Assembly: GCF_016918855.1 (NCBI RefSeq)
Contig: NZ_JADKYB010000005.1
Coordinates: 372,001-436,000 of the forward strand
Direction of reading: 5' to 3'
DNA length: 64,000 bases
Source of the DNA: Actinacidiphila acididurans
Lineage (GTDB): Bacteria; Actinomycetota; Actinomycetes; Streptomycetales; Streptomycetaceae
Under the pieces are notes generated by a model, which was not told where the DNA came from, made no database searches, and saw only the letters and a list, made by a program, of their open reading frames with translations. A program made the position numbers and the translations under genes. Below, piece by piece: positions 51,477-59,077 of the stretch (position 1 is the first letter of the stretch; each line of letters opens with the position of its first letter).

Positions 51477-51875
51477 TCAGTCGGTGGCCTCGCCGCGCAG
51501 CAGCCGTTCCAGCAGGCGCTCGTCGTCGGCCGACAGGTCGGACACGAAGCGGGCGAGCACCGCGGCCCGGTCGCCGCCGTCGTTGAGCACCGAGTGCATC
51601 CGGGCGGCCGCGAGGTCGACCTCGCCCTGCACGGCCGTGTAGGCGTATCCGCGCCCGGCCCGCTCCCTGCGCACGATGCCCTTGTCGCACAGCCGGGTCA
51701 GCACGGTCAGGACCGTGGTGTACGCGATGTCGCCGGCCACGTCCGCCTGCACCACCGCCGCGGCCACCGGGCCCCGCGCCCGCCACAGCGCGGCCAGCAC
51801 CTCGCCCTCCAGCGCGCCGCGCGCCCGCCGCGGGGCGGCGCCGTCGTGCGTACCCGTCGCCGTGCCGCCTGCCAC
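51477..51875 (-). CDS. blaI: BlaI/MecI family transcriptional repressor (copy 2)
   Basis: The 132-residue protein begins with GTG 51875 behind GGAGGAG. The winged helix reads LEGEVLAALWRARGPVAAAV, YTTVLTVLTRLCDKGIV and RAGRGYAYTAV, closely parallel to copy 1. It is convergent with uppP, and no M56 protease follows, unlike copy 1. A separate palindrome, TCGTACGACCGTACGA, lies 48 bp before its start. It may share the TCTAC-N6-GTAGA operators with copy 1 or read a different site. Confidence 0.92.
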   Translation of the reverse strand: MAGGTATGTHDGAAPRRARGALEGEVLAALWRARGPVAAAVVQADVAGDIAYTTVLTVLTRLCDKGIVRRERAGRGYAYTAVQGEVDLAAARMHSVLNDGGDRAAVLARFVSDLSADDERLLERLLRGEATD

Positions 51876-51922
51876 GCCGTACTCCTCCGCCCAGCGCCCC
51901 GCCGGTCTTTCGCGTCACGTAT

Positions 51923-51938
51923 TCGTACGACCGTACGA
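51923..51938. promoter_or_regulatory. Palindrome upstream of blaI copy 2
   Basis: TCGTACG-AC-CGTACGA has perfect 7-bp arms and lies 48 bp before blaI copy 2. It differs from the TCTAC-N6-GTAGA boxes, so it may be the autoregulatory site of copy 2 or that of another regulator. Confidence 0.5.
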
Positions 51939-51968
51939 CGGCAACCGGCTGTTTCCGGCCACAAGGTA

Positions 51969-52112
51969 CTACGCGTCGCCCAGCAATCGCCGCAGCCGGT
52001 CCAGCACCGCCCCGGGCGTGGCCGGCCGCCGGGCGGACTGGAGCAGCGCCGGCACCTCGGCCTCCAGTGAGCCGAGCGGTCGTCGTTCCCGCCGCGTATC
52101 CCCGGCGTTCAT
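51969..52112 (-). pseudogene. Truncated BlaI family gene (47 codons)
   Basis: ATG 52112, behind GAGGGG, opens a 47-residue frame with RRPLGSLEAEVPALLQSARR and then PATPGAVLDRLRRLLGDA before TAG. This is the N-terminal part of a BlaI winged helix; the recognition helix, wing and dimerisation region are missing. It lies between blaI copy 2 and the boxes at 52136-52171, which are placed as its own operators. It is either a decayed third blaI or a short expressed remnant. Confidence 0.7.
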
Positions 52113-52135
52113 GATTTGATCCCCTCGGATTTACC

Positions 52136-52268
52136 GTCTACAGTCGAGTAGAACTTCTACCGAAAGTAGAAGCCGAGTCGACGCCGAGTCTGCCACGCCG
52201 GCCGGTCCCGGCGCATCCGCACCAGGAGCACCACCGGGCTCGTCCTCAACATCTACACAAGTGTAGAC
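52136..52268. promoter_or_regulatory. BlaI-type operators between the blaI remnant and the PAP2 gene
   Basis: Three palindromes occur: GTCTACAGTCGAGTAGAA (52136-52153), TTCTACCGAAAGTAGAA (52155-52171, centre one base shorter) and ATCTACACAAGTGTAGAC (52251-52268). The first two form a pair like those at 15113 and 50257. The third lies 68 bp before the PAP2 start. Confidence 0.83.
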
Positions 52269-52336
52269 GCAGGGGGTCACGCAGGCGCCGCCGGCCCGGA
52301 GACGCAGGTCCACCGACCCCTGGGAGACCCACCCCG

Positions 52337-52975
52337 ATGACAGTCAGTTCCGCGGTCCCGCTGGCCTTCGACGGTTCCGGCATCGACGGCTCGCTGTTCA
52401 CCAGAGTCACCGACTTCGCGCACCAGACCCATTGGCTGAACGGCCCGCTCAAGATGTGGACCAACGCCGGGCTCGTCGTGTTCGCGGTACTGATGGTCAT
52501 CGGCTGGTGGAACGCCCGGCGTCGCGGCACCGCCGCCATGACGCTGGCGCTGGCCGCACCCGTGGCCTCGGTCGCCGCCTTCGCCGTCGCCGAGGTGATC
52601 AAGAAGCTGGTGGCCGAGACCCGCCCCTGTTACTCGCTGCCGCACGATCACTTCGTGGACGCCTGCCCCGGCCGCAGCGACTACGCCTTCCCCAGCGGCC
52701 ACAGCACCTTCGCCTTCGCCGCGGTGGCCGCGCTGTGGCTGGTCGACCGCCGCCTGGCCGGCATAGCCGCCGTCTTCGCCCTCTTCGAGGGCTTCACCCG
52801 CGTCTACCTCGGCGACCACTACCCGCACGACGTGCTCGGCGCCGCCGTGATCGCCATCCCCGTCGCCTACGCCATCAGCCGCCTCCTCGGCCGCTTCGCG
52901 GTCCCCCTCGTCGAACGCCTCAGCGCGGGGGCGCTCAAGTCGGTGCTCACCGCGGCGCCTTCCACCCCGCACTGA
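52337..52975 (+). CDS. PAP2 family phosphatase, probable undecaprenyl-diphosphatase (BcrC type)
   Basis: The 212-residue membrane protein has the complete PAP2 signature: K89-x6-R96-P97 in KKLVAETRP, PSGH at 119-122, and R155-x5-H161 followed by D165 in TRVYLGDHYPHD. Five membrane segments surround it. Many bacterial PAP2 proteins of this size dephosphorylate undecaprenyl pyrophosphate like BcrC; lipid phosphatases of other specificity are possible. The BlaI-type box at 52251-52268 and the neighbouring uppP support the lipid-carrier role. Confidence 0.9.
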   Translation: MTVSSAVPLAFDGSGIDGSLFTRVTDFAHQTHWLNGPLKMWTNAGLVVFAVLMVIGWWNARRRGTAAMTLALAAPVASVAAFAVAEVIKKLVAETRPCYSLPHDHFVDACPGRSDYAFPSGHSTFAFAAVAALWLVDRRLAGIAAVFALFEGFTRVYLGDHYPHDVLGAAVIAIPVAYAISRLLGRFAVPLVERLSAGALKSVLTAAPSTPH

Positions 52976-52993
52976 GCTGCCGCTCTCCCGGAC

Positions 52994-53034
52994 CCGGTGC
53001 CCCGGCCGCCACCCCCGTGCGGTCGGGGCACCGG
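52994..53034. terminator. Hairpin behind the PAP2 gene
   Basis: 11-bp perfect arms, CCGGTGCCCCG and CGGGGCACCGG, enclose a 19-base loop 19 bp beyond the PAP2 stop. Confidence 0.7.
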
Positions 53035-53200
53035 CATGAGGTGGGGGCCTTTGGGGCTTTGGGCTCCGGGGTTCGAGGCTTCCGGGGCCGGACTCCGGGA
53101 CCGGGGGCCCATGACAGGTACGGGCGGGGCGGGTTACGATTCCCGCGATGAATGACTCCCTCATGAGATTGGGGGTCCCGTCCACGCAAGGTGAGTGCTG

Positions 53201-54634
53201 ATGAGCGCTCACGTCGTGGACGAGGAGACCCGCCTTTCCTTCTGGTCGAGCGTGCGCCGGTTCGCGGTGCCGCCGTTGATGATCGAGACCGCGAGTGCCC
53301 GCCGCCGGGTCGGCGACTGGGCCGGGGCCTGTGCCGCCGCGGGAATCGACGTCGAATTCCGACTGCGGTCCGTGGCACGGGCGCACGGCAGCGAGCTGGC
53401 CGCGCGGGTGCGGGCGGATTTGCGCCGGCTGGCACCCGATCTGCTGCGCTGGCACATGCCGAGGATCGCTCCTGACGGGCTGTTGCGCCCCGGGCTGACG
53501 ACCACGCTGGCCCGCTACGGCACCGAGGGCCGCGCCGGCCCGGTGCACCTTGTGGCCCGGACCCCGCCCGCCTGGGCCGACGGCGGTCAGCGGATCGCCC
53601 TCGCGCTGTGGGACGGGTCTGCGTCTTCGTACGGCGCCGCGGCCGGCCGCCATCCGCATCCGCGCCCCGACCGGCGGTTCCGCCTCGACCTGCACCGTCA
53701 CCTGTGGGACGCGCACCGGGCGGACGAGTTGGGGGTCCGGGCCGGGTACGGTGCCGCGCCGACCGCCGGTCCGCCGGGCGCGGCGCCACCGGAGTCCCAC
53801 TGGGCCGTCGCCCGGTGGGCCGCCGAGGCGGCGATCCTGCTGCGTGCGGAGGGGCTGTCCGCCGGCCGCGTCACCGTACGGCTCGGGCCGCGGCAACGGC
53901 TGGACCTGGACGTGGCCGCCGAGGGGGACGGGCCGCCCGTCCTGCGCACCGCGGCGGTGGCCCCGGCGCGCGGCGGTTCCGCCGGACCGGTCCTGCCCGA
54001 CGCGGCGACCTGGGTGCTGCCCGACCTGGAACTGCTGCGCGCCGGACTGATCGAGCCCGGCGCACTGCACCCGCTGGTCGCCTCCGCGCTCGTACCGGAC
54101 CACGTCGTACCGCCCCCCGCGTCCGGCCCCCCGGACCCGGCCGGGCGACCGCGCCTCGTGCAGTGCCGCGGCGCCACCCACCGGATCGGCCTGGTGGGCG
54201 GCGTACTCACCGCTCTGGACCACGACCCGGCCGAGCTCCGCCGCGAGGAGCTGCTGGCCGCGCTCACCGGCACCCCGCTGCCCTGCCTCCAGGAGATCGA
54301 CCGGGCCCACCGCCGCCCCGACTGGCTCCCCGACGTCCGCGCCCGCCTCGACCACGGCGACACCGCCGGCGCACTCGCCGTCGTCGAGGACCTGCTGGGC
54401 CCGGCCGCCCTGCTGCGGGACGGTGCCCTGCGCGACGAACTCGAGGCGGCCGCCCGCCGCCGCATCACCTATGGCCTCTTCCGCGCCGGACTCACCGACC
54501 CCGGCCCCGGCTTGCCCATACCGGCCGCGTTCCTTCGCCCGTCCCCGGGCCCTGCCCCCCGCCGCGACCGCCCGAACCGCCGTCGCCCTTCCCCCTACCA
54601 CCGCTCCCACCCCCGGCAAGCCGCTTTCCGCTGA
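53201..54634 (+). CDS. Unknown protein, first gene of a MoxR-type operon
   Basis: The ATG at 53201 with AGGTGAG upstream gives 477 residues; a GTG two codons earlier is possible. I recognise no catalytic motif. The N-terminus (SFWSSVRRFAVPPLMIETAS, then ARRRVGDWAGACAAAGIDV) is conserved-looking, the middle contains an RLDLHRHLWDAH motif and an LDLDVAAEGDGPP strand, and the C-terminal 30 residues are Pro/Arg-rich. No membrane segment or signal peptide is seen. It precedes genes for a MoxR ATPase and a metallopeptidase/VWA protein on the same strand, with which it probably works. Confidence 0.75.
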   Translation: MSAHVVDEETRLSFWSSVRRFAVPPLMIETASARRRVGDWAGACAAAGIDVEFRLRSVARAHGSELAARVRADLRRLAPDLLRWHMPRIAPDGLLRPGLTTTLARYGTEGRAGPVHLVARTPPAWADGGQRIALALWDGSASSYGAAAGRHPHPRPDRRFRLDLHRHLWDAHRADELGVRAGYGAAPTAGPPGAAPPESHWAVARWAAEAAILLRAEGLSAGRVTVRLGPRQRLDLDVAAEGDGPPVLRTAAVAPARGGSAGPVLPDAATWVLPDLELLRAGLIEPGALHPLVASALVPDHVVPPPASGPPDPAGRPRLVQCRGATHRIGLVGGVLTALDHDPAELRREELLAALTGTPLPCLQEIDRAHRRPDWLPDVRARLDHGDTAGALAVVEDLLGPAALLRDGALRDELEAAARRRITYGLFRAGLTDPGPGLPIPAAFLRPSPGPAPRRDRPNRRRPSPYHRSHPRQAAFR

Positions 54635-54998
54635 TCCGTTCCCACACCTCCGCCCGGGGGACCCGGGCCTGGTTCTCGTACGCCCGCACGCCGTCTCGTA
54701 CGTCAGCCCGCGCTCCGGCCCGGTCCACCGCCGATTCCGTAGCCGCACCTCAACCGGAGCCCCGCGCCCGTTCCGTGCGTCCGCCCGTCCTCACTCGGAC
54801 TCGGTCCAGCACCCGAACTGCCCTCCCGCCGGCCTGAACCAGCACCCCCGTCCGTTGGAGCCCGGACCCCGCACGCCCGACCGCCGGCCGCACACCTCCG
54901 CCCGTACTCCCACCCACCAGGACCCGCACCCCGCACGCCCGACCGGGCCAACCGCACCCCCGCCCGTAGTCCCACTCGACCAGAAAAGGTGATCGCCC
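54635..54998. other. 364-bp spacer inside the MoxR operon
   Basis: The spacer is C-rich, with imperfect repeats of CGCACGCCCGACC and CGCCCGTACTCCCAC between 54870 and 54980. It may be coding-derived or a degenerate repeat; no start with a ribosome site or conserved protein is seen. It ends in the AAAAGGTGA ribosome site of the next gene. Confidence 0.5.
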
Positions 54999-56321
54999 AT
55001 GCCCATGAGCACCCGGACCGCCACCACTTCCGTACCTGCCGATTCCGACACCGAACCCGATCCCGCCCCCTCCCCCCTCTCGCGGCTCGATGTCGCGGGT
55101 GAGTTGCTCACCCTGCTGCGCGCGGCGGGGACCGAGCCGCGCACCGATGAGCAGTTGGAGGCCCTGACCTTGGCCGTGGCCGCTGACCTGCCCGTACTGC
55201 TGTGGGGGGAGCCGGGGATCGGGAAGACCGCGGCGTTGACGCAGCTTGCCGCGGCGCTGGAGTTGCCGCTGACCACGGTGATCGCGAGCGTGCACGAGCC
55301 GTCCGACTTCTCCGGGCTGCCCGTGGTGGGCGCCGATCCGGCCGAGCAGGGGGTCCCGATGGCCCCGCCGGACTGGGCGGTGCGCCTGGTGAAGGCCGGC
55401 CGGGGGCTGCTGTTCCTGGACGAGTTGTCCACCGCGCCGCCGGCCGTGCAGGCCGCCCTGCTCCGGCTCGTGCTCGAACGGCGCATCGGCGCGCTGAAGT
55501 TGCCCCCGGGGATCCGGATCGTGGCGGCGGCCAATCCGCGTTCCTCGGCGGCCGACGGCTGGGAGCTGAGCCCGCCGCTGGCCAACCGTTTCGTCCACCT
55601 CCAGTGGACCCACGACCACGAGGTGGTCGTACGCGGCCTGGGCGGGACCTGGCCCCGGGCGACCCTGCCCCGGCTGGACCCGGAAAAGCTCGCGCCGGCC
55701 GTCGACTTCGCCCGCCGCGCGGTGTGCGGGCTGCTGGCCGCCCGCCCCGGGCTGGTGCACCGGTTGCCGAACCGGGAGGGCGCCCGGGGCGGCCCCTGGC
55801 CGTCGCCCCGGAGCTGGGAGATGACCCTGTGCCTGATCGCCTTCGCGACCGCTGCGGGCTCCGCCCGGGACGTACTGTCCCTGCTGGTCAGGGGCACGGT
55901 GGGGGACGGCCCCGGCCTGGAGCTGCTGGCCTGGCTGGACCGGATGGACCTCCCCGATCCCGAACAGCTGCTGGCCGACCCGGCCGGCGCCGCTCTGCCC
56001 GAGCGCGGCGATCTGCGGCAGGCCGTGCTCGACGGCGTGGTGGAGGCGGTCCGGGCCCGTCCGGACCGGTCCCGCTGGGACGCCGCGTGGGCGCTGCTGG
56101 TCCGGGCGCTGGAGACCGGCGCCCCGGACCTGGTCGTCGCCCCCGCCACCGCCCTTGCCGCACTGCGCCGCGCGGACTGGGACGTTCCGGCGGCGGTCGA
56201 ACGGCTTGCCGGGGCGGTGTCCCTGTCCCGGCGGGCGGACCGATCGGCGGACCGGGCGGCGGCTCAGGCGGCCGCTCAGGCGGCGGCCCGGGTGGGGCTC
56301 GCGGCGCGGGGTGGGCGATGA
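54999..56321 (+). CDS. MoxR family AAA+ ATPase
   Basis: The 440-residue protein has Walker A GEPGIGKT (70-77), Walker B LLFLDE (137-142) and sensor 1 IVAAANPRSSAADGW, as in MoxR AAA+ ATPases. The N-terminal 30 residues are flexible and the C-terminal part (about 250-440) is helical. MoxR proteins act as chaperones that load metals or activate partner proteins carrying VWA domains. The next gene, overlapping by ATGA, encodes exactly such a partner. Confidence 0.9.
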   Translation: MPMSTRTATTSVPADSDTEPDPAPSPLSRLDVAGELLTLLRAAGTEPRTDEQLEALTLAVAADLPVLLWGEPGIGKTAALTQLAAALELPLTTVIASVHEPSDFSGLPVVGADPAEQGVPMAPPDWAVRLVKAGRGLLFLDELSTAPPAVQAALLRLVLERRIGALKLPPGIRIVAAANPRSSAADGWELSPPLANRFVHLQWTHDHEVVVRGLGGTWPRATLPRLDPEKLAPAVDFARRAVCGLLAARPGLVHRLPNREGARGGPWPSPRSWEMTLCLIAFATAAGSARDVLSLLVRGTVGDGPGLELLAWLDRMDLPDPEQLLADPAGAALPERGDLRQAVLDGVVEAVRARPDRSRWDAAWALLVRALETGAPDLVVAPATALAALRRADWDVPAAVERLAGAVSLSRRADRSADRAAAQAAAQAAARVGLAARGGR

Positions 56322-57592
56322 GCGGAAACGTAAAGGCGCCCGTGGACGCGCCGCGGCCTCTGGACCTCGACAAGCTGTTCGCCGCACGGCTGCACGCCGC
56401 CCGGGCCCGGCCGTACCTGGCGACGGCGCTGTTCGCGTTGCACACCGTGGAGTCGCGGACCGTACCGACGATGGCCGTCGACCCGTACTGGCGGTGCTAC
56501 GTCTCCCCCGCCTTCGTGGACCGTACGCCGGTGGAGGAGCTGGCCTCGGTGTGGGTGCACGAGGTCTCGCACCTGCTGCGCGACCACCACGGGCGCAGCG
56601 ACCGGGTCGCCCGGGAGCGCGGGCTGACCGGCCCGGGGGAACGGCTGCGGATGAACATCGCGGCGGACTGCGAGATCAACGACGACGTCTACGGCGACGG
56701 CCTGGTCCGGCCCGAAGGGGCCGTCCAGCCGGCGATGTTGGGGCTGCCCGAGGGCGAGCTGATGGAGGAGTACCTGCGCGGATTCCGGCTCGGGCCGCAT
56801 ACCGCGGGTGCGGCCTGGCTGGACTGCGGCAGCGGCGCCGACGGCCTGGCGCGGGACTGGGACCTGGGACCGTACGGCTCGGACGGCCTCAGCGACCAGG
56901 AGCGCGACGCGGTCCGCTTCCGGGTGGCCCGGGCGATCACCGGCCGGCCCGGCCGCGCCCCGCGGGGGTGGCAGCGATGGGCGGAGACGGCGTTCCATCC
57001 GCCGCAGCCCTGGCGGGAGTTGCTGGGCGCCGCGGTCCGCTCGGCGGCGTCCGCCTCGGGCGCGGGCGAGGACTACAGCTACGGCCGCCCGTCGCGTCGT
57101 TCGGCCGGGGTGCCCGGCGTCGTCCTGCCGAGCCTGCGCCGCAGACCGCCGCGGGTCGCCGTGGTCATCGACACCTCCGCCTCGGTCAGCGACGCCGAAC
57201 TCGGCAGCGCCCTCCTGGAAGTGGCCGCGATATCGCGTTCCGTGGGCGGCCGCCGCGACCAGGTCGTCGTCCTGCCGTGCGACGCGGCGGCCCACGTCGC
57301 GCACTCGCTGTGCCAGGCCGAGGGGATCCCGCTGATCGGCGGCGGCGGTACGGATCTGCGCACCGGGTTCGCCGCGGCGCTCCGGCTCCGCCCCGGGCCC
57401 GACGTCGTCGTGCTCCTGACCGACGGGCAGACGCCGTGGCCGGACACCCGGCCGCCGTGCCGGACCGTCGTCGGCCTGTTCGCCCGACCGCCGAGGAGCG
57501 AGGACGAGGACGAATACGGGTACGGGTACGGGTACGTGCCGGACTCGCCGCCGGATTGGGCGCGGGTGGTGGAGATCGGAGCGGGGTGGTGA
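56318..57592 (+). CDS. DUF2201-type protein: metallopeptidase-like and VWA domains
   Basis: The ATG at 56318 overlaps the moxR stop (ATGA). The N-terminal part (about 15-160) has the zinc motif HEVSH at 81-85, in VHEVSHLLRDHHGRSD, with a DCEINDD segment later. The C-terminal part (about 275-424) is a VWA-like domain with MIDAS residues in VVIDTSASVSD (D285) and VVLLTDGQTPW. This is the DUF2201_N plus DUF2201 arrangement, usually coupled to a MoxR ATPase. Near the C-terminus is an acidic/Tyr-Gly tract (SEDEDEYGYGYGY). The target of the presumed MoxR-VWA machine is unknown. Confidence 0.88.
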   Translation: MSGNVKAPVDAPRPLDLDKLFAARLHAARARPYLATALFALHTVESRTVPTMAVDPYWRCYVSPAFVDRTPVEELASVWVHEVSHLLRDHHGRSDRVARERGLTGPGERLRMNIAADCEINDDVYGDGLVRPEGAVQPAMLGLPEGELMEEYLRGFRLGPHTAGAAWLDCGSGADGLARDWDLGPYGSDGLSDQERDAVRFRVARAITGRPGRAPRGWQRWAETAFHPPQPWRELLGAAVRSAASASGAGEDYSYGRPSRRSAGVPGVVLPSLRRRPPRVAVVIDTSASVSDAELGSALLEVAAISRSVGGRRDQVVVLPCDAAAHVAHSLCQAEGIPLIGGGGTDLRTGFAAALRLRPGPDVVVLLTDGQTPWPDTRPPCRTVVGLFARPPRSEDEDEYGYGYGYVPDSPPDWARVVEIGAGW

Positions 57593-58324
57593 GGTGCGGG
57601 CCCTGCGGGAGCTGGCCTGGCCGGGCCCGGCCTCGGGCTACCGGCGGGGGCCCTGTCCGGTCTGGCCTCGAGGTGCGGGGCCGCGCCCGCTTTGGCCTGG
57701 CGTCGGGGCGTAGGCCAGCTCGGTCCGGCCAGGTCTCGGAGTGCGGGTCGGGGCTGGTCCGGCCCCGGGATACAAAGCCGGACTCGGTCCGGCCTGGTCT
57801 CCGGGTGCGGGCCAAGGCCCTGTCCGGCCCGGGCTGGCCTCGGGGTGCGGGGCCGCGCCCGCTTTGGCCTGACCTCGGGGTGCGGGTCGGGGCTGCTCTG
57901 GCCCCGGGATACGAAGCCGGACTCGGTCCGGCCTGGTCTCCGGGTGCGGGCCAAGGCCCTGTCCGGCCCGGGCTGGCCTCGGGGTGCGGGGCCGCGCCCG
58001 CTTTGGCCTGGCGTCGGGGTGCGGGTCGGGGCTGCTCTGGCCCCGGGATACGAAGCCCTGCCCGGCCTGACCCGGCCTCCGGGTGCGGGCCGGGACTGGT
58101 CCGGCCCACCAGGTGCGGGCCAAGGCCCTGCCCGGCCTGACCCGGCCTCCGAGTGCCGCCAGGTCCTGTTCCGCCTCCGGGCTCGGTCCGCCTGGCCTCG
58201 GGCTGCCGCCCGAGCCGGTCGGGCCTCCAGGTGCGGGCCGGGCCCGGCCTCCGCTTCTGCCCGGGTGCTGCTCACCGGTCCTGCCCGCGGGCCCCACTTC
58301 ACCCGAGGCGACCCCTCCCGGGGC
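57593..58324. repeat. Long GC-rich repeat region, about 139-bp period
   Basis: GACTCGGTCCGGCCTGGTCT occurs at 57781 and again at 57920 (139 bp apart) with the following 100 bases nearly identical. Shorter related motifs (TCCGGGTGCGGGCC, GGGGCCGCGCCCGCTTTGGC) recur across the whole 732 bp. Both strands are open in several frames with Arg/Pro-rich translations, which I attribute to composition and periodicity. No gene is called. The flanking genes are convergent. Confidence 0.85.
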
Positions 58325-58771
58325 CTACCCCTCCCTCGGCGTGAGCATGAAGAGCGGAATCTCCCGGGCCGTGCTGGCCTGAAAGTCCGCGACCTGCGGA
58401 TAGCGCGCGACCTGCTGGGCCCACACCTCGGCGCGCTCGGCGCCGGCCAGCTCCTCGGCGAGTACGGGGATCGTCTCGGTGCCGAACTCGACCGTGGTGC
58501 TGGGGTGGGCGCGGAGGTTGTGCACCCAGTGCGGGTGGGCCGGGGCGCCGCCGTTGCTGCCGATGACGACGTAACGGCCGTCGTCCTGCGGGGTGCAGGC
58601 CACCGGAGTGACGCGCTCGATGCCGGTCCTGGCGCCGAAGTGGTGGACGAGGATCATCGGCGTGCCGGCCAGCGCGCCGCCCACCCGCCCGCCGTTGGCC
58701 CGGAACTCGTCGACGATCCGCCGGTTGAAGGGGCTGGCCACGACGGCCTCGTCCCGTGCCGACTCCGACAT
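58325..58771 (-). CDS. Deazaflavin (F420)-dependent nitroreductase family protein
   Basis: Three ATG codons stand in a row; I chose the last (58771), which is best spaced from GGAG, giving 148 residues. The family pattern is clear: ANGGRVGGALAGTPMILVHH, GARTGIERVTPV, YVVIGSNGGAPAHPHWVHN (cofactor phosphate binding) and VEFGTETIPV. Ddn-type proteins use F420H2 to reduce quinones or nitro compounds. Together with the LLM enzyme at 31060 it indicates an F420-using organism. Confidence 0.92.
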   Translation of the reverse strand: MSESARDEAVVASPFNRRIVDEFRANGGRVGGALAGTPMILVHHFGARTGIERVTPVACTPQDDGRYVVIGSNGGAPAHPHWVHNLRAHPSTTVEFGTETIPVLAEELAGAERAEVWAQQVARYPQVADFQASTAREIPLFMLTPREG

Positions 58772-58913
58772 CATCATCTCCTACGCTCAGAACGTGCCGA
58801 CCGGGCGCTTGGACGTGCGGCTTGAACACTACCCGGCCACTCACGACCGCGCGGCGGATCCGCCGGACCACGACTCGGTAACTGCCCTCAAAGAAGGGCG
58901 AGTTCAGAGGAGG

Positions 58914-59000
58914 GTGACGACGAGCTTCCGCGCGGAGACCCCGCCCCGGAGCCGGCGCAGTGCTTCGGCACCCTCGTCCTTTCGGGCGCCTCGGCCAGGT
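58914..59000 (-). pseudogene. Possible 3' remnant of a zinc-type alcohol dehydrogenase
   Basis: Reading the minus strand to the TGA at 58914-58916 gives DEGAEALRRLRGGVSARKLV then VTLL, which resembles the C-terminal end of medium-chain dehydrogenases (a helix followed by GKVVV-type strand). Upstream the resemblance is lost within about 30 codons and there is no start. The rest of this 306-bp gap holds the promoter of the aldo/keto reductase. Confidence 0.35.
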
Positions 59001-59077
59001 AGTGCTGGGTAGTACCGCCATTCCTACCGACAGGCCTTCCCTGGCTGCGGCGGCAATCCCGCGCCTACGGTGAATGC

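Noticed and set aside
57079..58302. 407-residue Pro/Arg-rich repeat protein on the minus strand
   Set aside because: It reads the intergenic repeats and the antisense of the VWA gene; the periodicity is 139 bp, not a multiple of three, so the frames change between units.
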